DNA from: Bacteroidia bacterium
Lineage (GTDB): Bacteria; Bacteroidota; Bacteroidia; Chitinophagales; Chitinophagaceae
Direction of reading: 5' to 3'
Length of the DNA: 64,000 bases
NCBI GenBank assembly: GCA_030429205.1
Contig: JAUICZ010000001.1
Coordinates: 1,788,806 to 1,852,805, forward strand
Shown here: positions 8,325 through 17,834 of the stretch, piece after piece
Position numbering within the stretch: the stretch's first letter is position 1
Layout of the letters: each line of letters starts with the position of its first letter
Program-made: the position numbers and the translations under genes
The notes under the pieces: model-generated
Told to the model about the DNA's origin: nothing
What the model saw: the letters and a program-made list of their open reading frames with translations, nothing else
The model's database searches: none

Positions 8325-10558
8325 TGTCATTGAAAATATACTTTCGACAGTTGCAAAACCACGATGCAAACGGGCAGGCCAAGGTATATCAACCTCGTGC
8401 CGGTATGCCTGCCATACCACAGAATATGGAGTTGGTAAACGGTACTGTTCCTAAACCTAACTGGGAAGATATGACCGACCATGTAACGGGGCTGGAATCG
8501 CTAAAGCTGACATGGACCAATGAAAGAAATGACGAAGGTGATCCTGCGTTGAATGGTGCTTTTCAATTAAAAAGAGCTGCATCTGCTTCTTTAACCCTTA
8601 ATGGTAAAGCGTATGAGTATGTAAAAGAATGGTGTGAGGATGATCTGGCAGCATCTTTAAATGCAGTAGAAGTAAAGATTGTAGACACAGGTTGCGATCA
8701 GGAGTTTTACGGTTGGGCTATTCGCAGTAAAGAGCTAAGCAGTTGTGAAGATGAGGATTGCAGCTACTCCGTAACACTCAGCCAGAAAGATGATCCGTAT
8801 CACTGTATTCAAAAAACACTCATCAATGATAATCATCAGGGCTGGTTTCAAGAACTACCGAAAGATGGTAAGCTACACCCGCGCTTTACCTATTGTAATG
8901 AGATAAGACCCAACGGTATGCTGATTGGTGTGTGGTATATGATTAGTTTATTAGGGTCAATTGTCATGACGATACTCTGGACAGTAGTGATACTAACGGG
9001 TAATATCGGCGGGCTGATCCGTAAGCTGTTTGGATGGTTGAGTAAGAAGGGCGTACCCAAATGGTTGAATACAATATTGCCTCCGGGGTCTGACACGATA
9101 GACGAAGCCAAAGAGAAACTGAAGGCGATGTACATAGAGGGTTCGGGTTGTGGTAGAGAGCACCCGGCACCGCTCATCAGAGATTATATACAGAACGTTT
9201 GTGACAAATGTGGTGTAAAAGTAGACCAGGTAACATGCCCTATATTTTTCTCGCCCATATTGCGCAGCCCTGCGGGAGAATTTCTAGAAGCATCCAGCGG
9301 AAAAGAGACGGGTACGAATCCTCATTACAATGCCTGCTATTTATATGCACCATACGAGAAGGGGGTAAGAAGGTACAGTGGCATGATCGGTTTTGGTAGT
9401 CCCCTGAAAGAAGACATCACTACTTATTATCAGGTAAACAACGCACCCAACATTCCACTGAGCGATTTTCTGAATCAACTGAAAGGTGTATACAATGCAG
9501 ACTGGTATATAAAATATGTTGACGGCAAACCTTATTTATACTTCTGGCGTAAAGATTGGTTCTACAGAGCGCCTGCTATATACGATTTCAGAAAAAACAG
9601 TGCCGATAGGTTGAAGCTGTTACAAGGCGTATGTTTTGAATGGAATGAGGTAAACTATCCCGCATCTGCTAAAGGGTTGTATGCTATAGACCCGCAAGAC
9701 CTTGCCGGTAACGAGGCCGCTCCGCAGATGGGTGGCACGGTAGACTTTGCGTTGAACGACAGCAATAAACTATTTCAGGGAGTGTTGTCAAAAGAGGTGA
9801 AGCATGTAGGTGCAACAAAGTTCAGGCTGGATGGTGCAAATACAGATTACCTGTACGATGCCATGCAACAGTTGTTGAACGGTCAGGCACTGAACCCGCA
9901 CATACACAGCCACATGAAACACATTATACCCTGGATAAGAGAGAATGCAGATTATGCGTTGCTCTTGAAGAATGATACTTGCGAGCTGGGCAAGATCATT
10001 ATATGGGACGGTGCCAGCAGGTTGCATGCAAAGGCGGTGAAAGATATGGTGCCGATGCGAACAGATCTGCAAAGTGATCCCAAACCAAAGCCGAACACCA
10101 GGTATAACCCGGGTAGTATTGCATGGCAAGACAGGCATGAGGTATTGACCCATGTAAAAGGCAACAGAAATACATTTTCTCGTAAGCATATTAAAAGAGG
10201 TATATACTCAGTACTGTCAACAGTGGGAGGTGTGTTTACCCAATCGCAGGCGAGGCTGGTGAATTACCCCATGTTCTTCGACCCGTTTTATAAAGGAACA
10301 TTGTGGGATTGGTTTCACTGGATAGACGACCCGCGCGCCAACCCTAAGATCAATAAAAGCTGGACATTGAAAATTGAGAACTGCTGCGATGATGTAGAAA
10401 AATTGAAGATACTCAAAGACGCATTGGAGGCCAGGTTGGGCGCGACTGTGAAGCTGCCCCTCAAGAATTATGAGAATGGCATTATTACAGAAATAGAGTT
10501 GAGCTACGATATAGACAGTGAGTACGGCAAGTACATACAACTACGCGGCACAGTATAA
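8324..10558 (+). CDS. Phage tail protein, probable distal tail/baseplate
   Basis: 744 aa, start overlaps the stop of the tape measure gene by one base. Position directly after the tape measure and size fit a distal tail or tail-tip protein. Residues about 20-170 look like a beta-rich domain (LTWTNERND, FYGWAIRSKEL). Residues about 200-240 form a hydrophobic segment (MISLLGSIVMTILWTVVILT), unusual for a tail protein. A CxxC (VCDKCGVKV) lies near residue 293. I do not recognise a named family; the call rests mainly on synteny. Confidence 0.6.
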   Translation: MSLKIYFRQLQNHDANGQAKVYQPRAGMPAIPQNMELVNGTVPKPNWEDMTDHVTGLESLKLTWTNERNDEGDPALNGAFQLKRAASASLTLNGKAYEYVKEWCEDDLAASLNAVEVKIVDTGCDQEFYGWAIRSKELSSCEDEDCSYSVTLSQKDDPYHCIQKTLINDNHQGWFQELPKDGKLHPRFTYCNEIRPNGMLIGVWYMISLLGSIVMTILWTVVILTGNIGGLIRKLFGWLSKKGVPKWLNTILPPGSDTIDEAKEKLKAMYIEGSGCGREHPAPLIRDYIQNVCDKCGVKVDQVTCPIFFSPILRSPAGEFLEASSGKETGTNPHYNACYLYAPYEKGVRRYSGMIGFGSPLKEDITTYYQVNNAPNIPLSDFLNQLKGVYNADWYIKYVDGKPYLYFWRKDWFYRAPAIYDFRKNSADRLKLLQGVCFEWNEVNYPASAKGLYAIDPQDLAGNEAAPQMGGTVDFALNDSNKLFQGVLSKEVKHVGATKFRLDGANTDYLYDAMQQLLNGQALNPHIHSHMKHIIPWIRENADYALLLKNDTCELGKIIIWDGASRLHAKAVKDMVPMRTDLQSDPKPKPNTRYNPGSIAWQDRHEVLTHVKGNRNTFSRKHIKRGIYSVLSTVGGVFTQSQARLVNYPMFFDPFYKGTLWDWFHWIDDPRANPKINKSWTLKIENCCDDVEKLKILKDALEARLGATVKLPLKNYENGIITEIELSYDIDSEYGKYIQLRGTV

Positions 10559-10600
10559 TGAAACATGAAAACTAATTAACCATAAAACCACCTTATCACT

Positions 10601-12358
10601 ATGACATGGTTCGATTCCATTTACGACCTGCAATATTATAACCAACCCAAAGGCGTACCCTGCTATTGCGAAGAGCTGATGAAACCATCAGACCTGTACC
10701 TGCAAGGGCAACTATACGATACTGCTAATGATTATACTTTGGGTATTTACATTTTTAGTGCAGATGGTAAAACACAGTACGAAGATGCAACCTCCTATTT
10801 TCAATACTATATAGGCAGGGTGCAAAGCAGCGGCAGAAGGTTGTTTAATGCGCGATTGAAATCTTATAGTCCTGCTATGTGTGCACATGCCTGTTATATC
10901 ATCAGGGTAGTAGTAACGGGTATTACCAACGGGCAGGCACAAACGGTGTTTGATAAATATACAGAGCGCTACTGCCAGCATGATTGTTGTGATGTGCCCA
11001 AGCAGATAACAATAGATCAACTGGGTTTTGTTACCACTGTAGGTACCGCAGATCCTAACGACCCTGCTAACCCCGGAGATGTTGTGCCTGTTGGCGATCC
11101 TGATGGCGGTGCGCCTGTGTTACCTACTTCTGATTGTGGAGAGCCTATTGTTAAACTAGTTTCCGTATTTGACTGTGATGATGTGTTTGCCAATGAGTTT
11201 TACGGCACTCCTGAAATTACATACGGAGGAACGAGTGCGGATTTTGAGTTCAGAAAAGTTACCAGTTTTAAAGGCCGTATCGTACGCAGGCCGAGAGAGA
11301 TAGAACGTTCTCTTTCTTACAACTGTAAACTGATACAAACAGAAAGTGCTGAAGAGTTTCTGCTGGAAGGTTTTGAATTCTTTCCCGCGTGGAAGATGTT
11401 TGAAATAGAAAACCAGCTACATGGTAAACATATCTATATAGACGACGGCAGAGGTTTGAAAGAATATCAATTCTCGGGCGGTGTAATATTTAAACAGGTA
11501 CACGATTGCTTTGAGTTGTTTAAACTAAGTGCATCGTTACAAAAATGTACAAAACGACAGATATATAACTGCCAACCAAACTGTGAGAAGAAAACCAACC
11601 CCGATGGTAGTAATATGTTATACGCTATTCCTGCGGGCTACATGGGTGGTGCATTCTATTCTGATAATTACCAATTGATAGCGCAAGACGTCGAAGGGTT
11701 GAAGGATTATCTGCGCCATTTGAACGGTGTGTCCGACTTGCAGGAGATCAATACCTCAGGCTTAGACTGCAGCCCGCATATTGCATTAGCCCTTACATCA
11801 AACGATGTAATACCGAGTGGCTTTTATTATGACACCACATCGCCGCAAAACAAAGTAAACGGAGTGGTGGTAAACAGCTGGGACGAGTTGTGCAATACGT
11901 TGCCACAAGGTGTTTGTCAGTTACCTGCAGCTACTGTGTTTACTGTAGAAAAAATGACCTGTGCCACTCCGCAACAAAACGGATTCACCATAGAAGAAAC
12001 AGCAGTAATGAGTATAGACATAAACGGGTATGGCAACTGGGTAGCAGATGCAGGCAATACAACAGCAACGCTGTATAATAACGAAGTCACCTTCAGCCTG
12101 GACCTAACCAACGCGAACTATACAGAAGACCCTGCTGCGATCGGTGAGCCGATTGAAATAGCAGAACAGGTAGCTACCATAGGTGGCGAAGCAAGGCCTG
12201 CCAACATAGTAATACTGACAGAGCTGCAAGACGGCCTGCCTGAAGGATTGACCATAACAATAGACAATCACGGACGTGTGATGTACTACGGCGCCACCAC
12301 TACAGCAGGTAGCAGCGATGTAACCATAGAAATCTTAAACCTTAAATACAGCATATAA
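10601..12358 (+). CDS. Phage tail/baseplate structural protein
   Basis: 585 aa, 42 bp after the previous gene and 2 bp before the next. Cys-rich near the N-terminus (CYCEE around residue 21) and around residue 127 (CQHDCCDVP). Pro/Gly/Asp-rich linker at about 150-170 (DPNDPANPGDVVPVG). The C-terminal ~130 residues are repeat-like beta sequence (MSIDINGYGNWVADAGN, TITIDNHGRVMYYG) suggesting a receptor-facing or structural domain. Role assigned by position in the tail module only. Confidence 0.55.
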   Translation: MTWFDSIYDLQYYNQPKGVPCYCEELMKPSDLYLQGQLYDTANDYTLGIYIFSADGKTQYEDATSYFQYYIGRVQSSGRRLFNARLKSYSPAMCAHACYIIRVVVTGITNGQAQTVFDKYTERYCQHDCCDVPKQITIDQLGFVTTVGTADPNDPANPGDVVPVGDPDGGAPVLPTSDCGEPIVKLVSVFDCDDVFANEFYGTPEITYGGTSADFEFRKVTSFKGRIVRRPREIERSLSYNCKLIQTESAEEFLLEGFEFFPAWKMFEIENQLHGKHIYIDDGRGLKEYQFSGGVIFKQVHDCFELFKLSASLQKCTKRQIYNCQPNCEKKTNPDGSNMLYAIPAGYMGGAFYSDNYQLIAQDVEGLKDYLRHLNGVSDLQEINTSGLDCSPHIALALTSNDVIPSGFYYDTTSPQNKVNGVVVNSWDELCNTLPQGVCQLPAATVFTVEKMTCATPQQNGFTIEETAVMSIDINGYGNWVADAGNTTATLYNNEVTFSLDLTNANYTEDPAAIGEPIEIAEQVATIGGEARPANIVILTELQDGLPEGLTITIDNHGRVMYYGATTTAGSSDVTIEILNLKYSI

Positions 12359-12360
12359 TC

Positions 12361-12876
12361 ATGGCAAGAAAAATAACTATACCAATCACCGATCACGACG
12401 ATGTAGATGTTTGCACCGCACAGTATATTATTCAATACAGAATGAGTGGCGAAGTAAACTGGACTACCGTTACCGCATACGAAGCACCTGTAGTACTTAC
12501 GAATCTGCAAGATGATATACTTTATGATGTGCGCATCGTTAGGCAGTGTTGTGATGGAGTAGAAAGCAGCGCTTTAGAAATGAGTGTGAACACCACCATT
12601 TTATCTGCCCCTGATAACTTTACCGCCACACCGGGAGATACAGAAGCAGTACTAGACTGGGATGATGTAACCGATGCTACCGGCTATACCCTGGAGCGTG
12701 CAACAGACAGTGGTTTTACTATAGCGCTGACAGAAGTATACACGGGAGCTACCAGCGGCTATACGGATACCGAGCTCACCAACGACACTACATATTACTA
12801 TCGTGTGAAAGCAACTGCTGCTTACCATGCAGACAGCGACTATGCAACCCTTAATACTACACCAACAGCATCTTAA
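12361..12876 (+). CDS. Fibronectin type III tail-associated protein
   Basis: 171 aa made of two FN3-like domains. The second (residues about 80-171) is clear: APDNFTATPGDTEAVLDWDD, VTDATGYTLERA, TGYTDTELTNDTTYYYRVKA. The first (about 1-78) is a degenerate copy (AQYIIQYRMSGEVNW, TNLQDDILYDVRIV). Small FN3 proteins decorate tails or adhesion tips of many phages. Tightly packed between two tail genes. Confidence 0.7.
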   Translation: MARKITIPITDHDDVDVCTAQYIIQYRMSGEVNWTTVTAYEAPVVLTNLQDDILYDVRIVRQCCDGVESSALEMSVNTTILSAPDNFTATPGDTEAVLDWDDVTDATGYTLERATDSGFTIALTEVYTGATSGYTDTELTNDTTYYYRVKATAAYHADSDYATLNTTPTAS

Positions 12877-12881
12877 TTATT

Positions 12882-13736
12882 ATGGCAGACTTAAACATCA
12901 CCATACCATCACCACAGCTCACGACAGGGCAATACTTTAAAGTGCGCTACCGCCAATTGCCATTTGGTAACTGGTCGGGGTATAGCAACAGAAGCAATGC
13001 GCCCTTTACTATTACGGGCTTAAGCGTGGGCGACTATCAAATAGAATTTAAACTCGTTAATGCAGACGCATCAGAATGTTCGGCAGTGTACAGGGTATAT
13101 ACGATCACGCCCGACTACGAGTGTATCAGCTTTGTATCAGATACGGTAGCTATAAATAAGATCACTAATTTTCAACTGACCTATACATTGCCACCCGGGC
13201 ACACTGCACCACCTTGCGGTTGGGAGCTGGAATACTCAGACGGTACAACCACCAAAACATCTACCTATGCTTCTTTACCCGCATCGGGTGTTTTAAGAAT
13301 GCCCGTGCCTAATGTTGCAGGAGTAGTAAGAGTGTTTGCACTGTTGTGTAACGGTAAGCGGAAAGAGTGCCACGCAGGCGATGTAACACCTATTAACTAT
13401 CCGCCACCATGTATCCCTATGAGCAATGTTACCGTTAATATACTGGAGCAGTGGAATAATGGTGTTTGTGAATATTTCCTCGAGATCAAGTTTACACAAT
13501 CATCACCCGCAACAACCAGTGCATGGCTCAAGTACGATCAGACAGGTAACCTTTTAGTGTTCGACAAGTTTGGGGGCTTCATCCCCGTGCCGGCAGCAGC
13601 TAATAAGATACTGTGGAAACTGAACCCAACGCTGGCAGCTAATATAGAAGAGATAAAATACAACATCAGCTTTATAGACCGTTGCCAGAGCCAGACCTTT
13701 ATTAAAGAACTAACCATTACCAGAAACTGCTGGTAA
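12882..13736 (+). CDS. FN3-like phage structural protein
   Basis: 284 aa, 5 bp after the FN3 protein. The N-terminal ~85 residues repeat the FN3-like pattern (YFKVRYRQLPFGNWSG, TITGLSVGDYQIEFKLV). The rest is beta-rich with several Cys (CGWELEYSD, CNGKRKECHAGD, CEYFLEIKF). Probably the end of the tail-tip transcription group, since a leader element (13756-13792) follows. No family recognised beyond the FN3-like start. Confidence 0.6.
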   Translation: MADLNITIPSPQLTTGQYFKVRYRQLPFGNWSGYSNRSNAPFTITGLSVGDYQIEFKLVNADASECSAVYRVYTITPDYECISFVSDTVAINKITNFQLTYTLPPGHTAPPCGWELEYSDGTTTKTSTYASLPASGVLRMPVPNVAGVVRVFALLCNGKRKECHAGDVTPINYPPPCIPMSNVTVNILEQWNNGVCEYFLEIKFTQSSPATTSAWLKYDQTGNLLVFDKFGGFIPVPAAANKILWKLNPTLAANIEEIKYNISFIDRCQSQTFIKELTITRNCW

Positions 13737-13755
13737 TAAAAAATAATCCTGCCTC

Positions 13756-13792
13756 ATAGCCTTGTGCGGCTATTTAAACAATACACATCAGG
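13756..13792 (+). promoter_or_regulatory. Shared phage leader element, copy B
   Basis: Hairpin ATAGCC (13756-13761) / GGCTAT (13768-13773), then AAACAATACACATCAGG ending at 13792. It sits 56 nt before the ATG at 13849. Same arrangement as copies at 5671 and 59379; copies B and C share AAACAATAC, two varying bases, then ATCAGGC. Confidence 0.6.
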
Positions 13793-13848
13793 CGGCGGCC
13801 TTAAACGCGAGTGAAAAGAATTCTTTAACCAATTAAAATCTGAAAACC

Positions 13849-14502
13849 ATGGCATTTTGTCCGGCAGATTGCGCCAACATCACGGTTACCCCGAACGATC
13901 CGGGTGGTTGTGAACTAAAGACGCGCAAAAGAAATATCGACCGTATTGGTTTCTTCCCTTGTAGTGTAGACCTACCGGAGCCGTTTAACTGTACGGCTAT
14001 AGAGGGGTTAGTAACCGCCAATACATTAACCTTTAGTAGTCCGCTTGCGAATATAGAAGTGCAAGACCCGACTTTTGAAGAATTGCAAATTGCTGATTGC
14101 CGCCCCAGCGAGCGAGTGGCTACCAGCAGGATCATCACCTTTCAAGACCGTATCGCGATTGAAACAGCAGCAGTAGTAGGCCCACCAGCAGAACCTGCAA
14201 ACCTGTTCTTCGACTACGATTTTTGGAAAGACAAAAAAGTGAAACGCGCTTTGATGCGTTACATGTTCGTATTCTGCGATGGTACTGTAGTAGTGCCAAA
14301 AGATGAGAACGGCAAACCTATGGACGCAAGTTTGGATGTGTTCCTTTCATACGAGCGTCAGGGTAGTGGTGGTAGCTCTTACATCTTAGAGATCAAAAAA
14401 GGACAGCTGGATTTTAAAGGCGATCCGCTTGATTTCAATAAGCCTGAAATGGTAACAGACACAGATCTGTTCTACCTGGGCGATTGTAACAACGTAATAT
14501 AA
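13849..14502 (+). CDS. Phage structural protein (candidate tail tube or neck)
   Basis: 217 aa, between the tail-tip genes and the portal. Five Cys in the first ~50 residues (FCPADC, GGCEL, FPCSVD, FNCTAIE). Then a compact beta-rich region (RIITFQDRIAIETAA, FFDYDFWKDKKVKRALMRYMFVFCDGTVVV, LDVFLSYERQG, ILEIKKGQLDFKGDPLDF). Size and its own leader element suggest an abundant structural component such as a tail tube protein, but this is inference. Confidence 0.5.
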   Translation: MAFCPADCANITVTPNDPGGCELKTRKRNIDRIGFFPCSVDLPEPFNCTAIEGLVTANTLTFSSPLANIEVQDPTFEELQIADCRPSERVATSRIITFQDRIAIETAAVVGPPAEPANLFFDYDFWKDKKVKRALMRYMFVFCDGTVVVPKDENGKPMDASLDVFLSYERQGSGGSSYILEIKKGQLDFKGDPLDFNKPEMVTDTDLFYLGDCNNVI

Positions 14503-14518
14503 TCACCACATAAAAATT

Positions 14519-14595
14519 AGTTGGCAGTGAGCATACGGAAAAGTGTATAAGCACAAACAAGTAACCGATGGTCCGGCAACTGCTGACTGTCAACT
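14519..14595 (+). promoter_or_regulatory. Long-range stem before the portal gene
   Basis: AGTTGGCAGTGAGCA (14519-14533) pairs with TGCTGACTGTCAACT (14581-14595): 13 Watson-Crick pairs, one G-T, one mismatch, 47-nt loop. A short T-run follows (CTTCTTTT), so it may be an attenuator or terminator between the 217-aa protein and the portal. Confidence 0.45.
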
Positions 14596-14622
14596 TCTTT
14601 TAAAATAATAAACCAATCAACC

Positions 14623-16332
14623 ATGCAAATAAAACAAGTACTAGCCATTCTGAATAAAGACATTCAACTACCGGCAAACATTACCCAAACATTACAACGC
14701 TGGCGCGATGTGTATTACGGCATCAGCCTGCACACTACAGGAGCCAGCCCCCGCTTTCAGGACCTGAGCACGGGGCGTATGGTGAAACCTGCGGGCTATT
14801 ACGGTGAGGAGTATCAATACCTGTTTGATAGCTTTTTACTGAGCAGACATCCGCGTGAGGACAGTGCTACACGCAACTGGCGCTACTCGCAATACCGCCC
14901 CATGACCAAAGCGCCTTTCGGGCAGATAACCGAAGTGGTGACGGGGGCAATTTTTCAAAGCTCTAACTACAGTTTGCAATTGGTAGATGAAACCGATGAT
15001 GCGTACATCCACAATAACAACTTCAGCGGACAGAACATTGTAGAGTACTTCAGCAATGTGGGGTATAAGAACATGATAGAAGACCCCAACGGTGTTTTCT
15101 TGCGTATACCCAAACAGCCGTTTTATGAGCAAACAACAGATAAGGTAGATGTAGACATTTGGTTTGTACACAGCAAGGACATGGTTTGGTTGACAGATAC
15201 TGATCTGGTATTTACTCGTGGTGATTTTGCTTACTGGGTGAACGCGCAAACCATCTGGCGTTTTGCTTACAATGCACAACAACGTAAATACTATTTATCC
15301 AAAGAAGATGTACAGGGCTACTACGCGCATATGCTGGGCAGGTTACCGATAACCGTTGCAGGCGGAGAGTGGAACACACAAGGCTATTACGATAGTTTTT
15401 ACAGCAAAGCCAAAGCTGCTGCAGACGATTTTGTGAGCGCCTACAGTGCGGCACAGTTGGTAGATAAAGAAGCATCGCACCCGTATATAGTAGAGGCGGC
15501 GGCAGACTGTGTGGAATGTAGCGGGCACGGGCAAGTACAAATCGATTGTGATAGTTGCCCCAATGGTGTAGAGCTGGTACGCTGTACTGTGTGTGGTGGC
15601 AGCGGACAGGTGAGCCATAATCCCGGGCAGCATATTATCATTCCGCACGAGCAAATGAAAGACGGCACACCCATACAAATAGTGAACCCCGATGTGGCGA
15701 TAAATACCCACCACCGTGATGTATGCCAACAGGTGATGCAGCTAATAATAGAAGCACTGCACCTGCAAAAAACAGATGCGGCACAAAGTGGTGTAGCAAA
15801 AGCTATAGATCAGGAAAGGTTGTACAAGTTCATCAGTGCTATAAGTAACCATTTGTTTGACAATATTATTACCGATACCCTGCGCGATATTATTGCGTAC
15901 AGGAACATAGAGCAGCAAAATGGTTTCCGTATTGTGAAGCCCACACAGTTTAGCATAAAAACCAGTGCCGACTTGCTGGCAGAATATAACGAAGGGGCAA
16001 AGGCTAACTTGCCGACCTTCATCCGCAAGCGTATGGCTATGGACTATGTGCAAAAACAATACAGCAGCGACGAGCTGATGAAACGCAAAGCACAACTCAT
16101 CACCGAACTGGACGAACTAAGCATATTGAGCACTACAGAAATAACCGACCTGCACAGCACGGGTATTATTAGTGATGCACAACTGTACTACAGCCGCAAC
16201 CTGCCTGTAGCTATAGACGAACTGATAGCAGAAAAAGGGGAGTACTGGTTCATTAACACAGCACTAAAAGATATTAAAGCAGCACTACCGGCAATGGGTG
16301 ATGAAACGCTGTTTAGGGTGGGGTTGAATTAG
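14623..16332 (+). CDS. Phage portal protein with DnaJ-like zinc finger
   Basis: 569 aa. Portal-like features: early YRPMTKAPFGQITEVVTGAIF; a central helical core with LGRLPITVAGGEW and YDSFYSKAKAAADDFVSAYS; and DVCQQVMQLIIEALHLQKTD followed by AQSGVAKAIDQERLYKFISAIS, the clip/crown helices seen in portal proteins. Odd insertion at residues 296-328: three CxxC pairs (C296/C299, C309/C312, C321/C324), the outer two in CxxCxGxG form like the zinc domain of DnaJ. The portal is the dodecameric DNA gate of the head. Last phage gene of block A; a SIR2-like gene on the other strand follows at once. Confidence 0.75.
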   Translation: MQIKQVLAILNKDIQLPANITQTLQRWRDVYYGISLHTTGASPRFQDLSTGRMVKPAGYYGEEYQYLFDSFLLSRHPREDSATRNWRYSQYRPMTKAPFGQITEVVTGAIFQSSNYSLQLVDETDDAYIHNNNFSGQNIVEYFSNVGYKNMIEDPNGVFLRIPKQPFYEQTTDKVDVDIWFVHSKDMVWLTDTDLVFTRGDFAYWVNAQTIWRFAYNAQQRKYYLSKEDVQGYYAHMLGRLPITVAGGEWNTQGYYDSFYSKAKAAADDFVSAYSAAQLVDKEASHPYIVEAAADCVECSGHGQVQIDCDSCPNGVELVRCTVCGGSGQVSHNPGQHIIIPHEQMKDGTPIQIVNPDVAINTHHRDVCQQVMQLIIEALHLQKTDAAQSGVAKAIDQERLYKFISAISNHLFDNIITDTLRDIIAYRNIEQQNGFRIVKPTQFSIKTSADLLAEYNEGAKANLPTFIRKRMAMDYVQKQYSSDELMKRKAQLITELDELSILSTTEITDLHSTGIISDAQLYYSRNLPVAIDELIAEKGEYWFINTALKDIKAALPAMGDETLFRVGLN

Positions 16333-16340
16333 ATGTAGGG

Positions 16341-17408
16341 TTATAACTCTTCAGGAAGGTAAAATTGTTTAGTGTCTTGTATTTCAACAATTGAGTCTTG
16401 ATATGTAGCCCGTTTGAGGTTAGGCAGTATTGCATACAGGCGTTCTTTATTGTTATTAGGTGTAGGGTTTTGGATATATATTTTATATAACTTACTCATG
16501 CTTTTTATGATTTGATCATCTATTTCTTTATTAAAATACGGGAAAGAATATCCAATAACTACTAATACTTGTGTGTTTTCAACTGCTTTTCTTATCGTGC
16601 TAATCATGGTTTTAGTACTATCAGGAGAATCCCATGCAAATGATATCCCCGATTTGAAATTGTTTATATTATTGACGATTTCGTCGTATTTGAGAAGCAC
16701 ATCAATTATAGCATCTTCTCTATTTGAAATGAAATTGTATGGGTCTATTAAAGTGTTATCGTTATTGAAATGTCCAACTGTGCCATTTACTTTAAAAAAT
16801 GAAAATCCATTTGTATCAAAATTTGTTGTGTCTTCATTTCGTCTGTAAATATTCATTAGCTCAAAAATTCTATCTTCTGCATTTGCATGATTTAGATAGT
16901 TGGAGTATGCACGCTCAAATTGATCATCGTAATTGTATGATAGTACATTGATGTTGTTGGGGAATTTGTCATATGAGTCGACTAAAATAGAGGCTAAGAA
17001 AGCGTCGTATCTATTATCAAGGATTTTATGTGGACGATACCAACTTTGATTTGTGTTATTTGTATCGATATTTATTTTACATTGTTGGTAAAGTTGAAAA
17101 AAAAGAGAGATAGTGTATTTAGCTAGCTCATAGCTTTTGTTCTTAGTTAAAAACAGCATTTTAGCATAAGTATCAATACTTAAGTGGTTTTCTGTCCCCT
17201 TTTTTAATTCTTTTAAGTTTTCTATTGCATTTTTTAGTGCTGTTTTTCTATCAGTTTGCGAATATAGGTTTTTCAAGTCCAGGTTTGGCCCGTTTAGTCT
17301 GCGGCTTAGTTCACCAATAACCCCGTTAATAGCATCAGGTATTTCATTAACTACAGGTAGAGCATTATAGCTCGCACCAGCTCCTAATAAGTATGTTACA
17401 TTTGCCAT
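16341..17408 (-). CDS. SIR2-like domain protein, possible defence effector
   Basis: 355 aa. The N-terminus VTYLLGAGASYNALP is the NAD-binding GAGAS motif; VLSYNYDDQFERAY and FFKVNGTVGH correspond to the TxNxD and HG-like motifs, and VVIGYSFPYFNKEID to the late GYSF motif of SIR2-like (not classic deacetylase) proteins. Such proteins often deplete NAD during phage infection. Visibly more AT-rich than neighbours. It ends 8 bp after the portal gene, convergent to it, so it looks like an acquired gene at the edge of a phage block. No partner defence gene is visible, so a defence role is inference. Confidence 0.7.
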   Translation of the reverse strand: MANVTYLLGAGASYNALPVVNEIPDAINGVIGELSRRLNGPNLDLKNLYSQTDRKTALKNAIENLKELKKGTENHLSIDTYAKMLFLTKNKSYELAKYTISLFFQLYQQCKINIDTNNTNQSWYRPHKILDNRYDAFLASILVDSYDKFPNNINVLSYNYDDQFERAYSNYLNHANAEDRIFELMNIYRRNEDTTNFDTNGFSFFKVNGTVGHFNNDNTLIDPYNFISNREDAIIDVLLKYDEIVNNINNFKSGISFAWDSPDSTKTMISTIRKAVENTQVLVVIGYSFPYFNKEIDDQIIKSMSKLYKIYIQNPTPNNNKERLYAILPNLKRATYQDSIVEIQDTKQFYLPEEL

Positions 17409-17469
17409 ACTTAAAAATACTCAATCTATTTTCCTCCCCACAACCGTGAAAAACACCCTGTTTTTTGTC

Positions 17470-17769
17470 CTAGCGTGTAAATAACCCTATTGTCAATACA
17501 AGAATTTGTGGCACAAATAAAATTATGGCTAAGAACATACCATAGTATAATGCGCCATTTAGTAAAGTTCTTTTGCTTTTTCCTCTTGTGTGCTGTATTA
17601 GTTGTACTATACCACCAAACCAAATTGCGGGTAACAAGTACATTAAAAGAGGAGAAATAAATAAAACCTTGAGCTCATTTGATGCCATGTGTAATGCAAA
17701 TCCATGTACAACTCCCAGTGTTAGAATGATCAACAGATAGAAACTGCTTTTTCTGTTCTTTATATTCAT
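17470..17769 (-). CDS. Small three-TM membrane protein
   Basis: 99 aa from the ATG at 17769 (the upstream ATG at 17799 adds ten residues before a charged MNIKNRKSS start, less likely). Three hydrophobic segments: FYLLIILTLGVVHGFAL, VLFISPLLMYLLPAIWFGG, and ALYYGMFLAIILFVPQILV. No family recognised. AT-rich like the adjacent SIR2-like gene, same strand, so it may have come with it. Confidence 0.6.
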   Translation of the reverse strand: MNIKNRKSSFYLLIILTLGVVHGFALHMASNELKVLFISPLLMYLLPAIWFGGIVQLIQHTRGKSKRTLLNGALYYGMFLAIILFVPQILVLTIGLFTR

Positions 17770-17834
17770 TTGTAAGTGAAAAATACAGAATGTTAACAAC
17801 CGTTAAAAATACTCACTTCTTATTCTTCAGCCTT

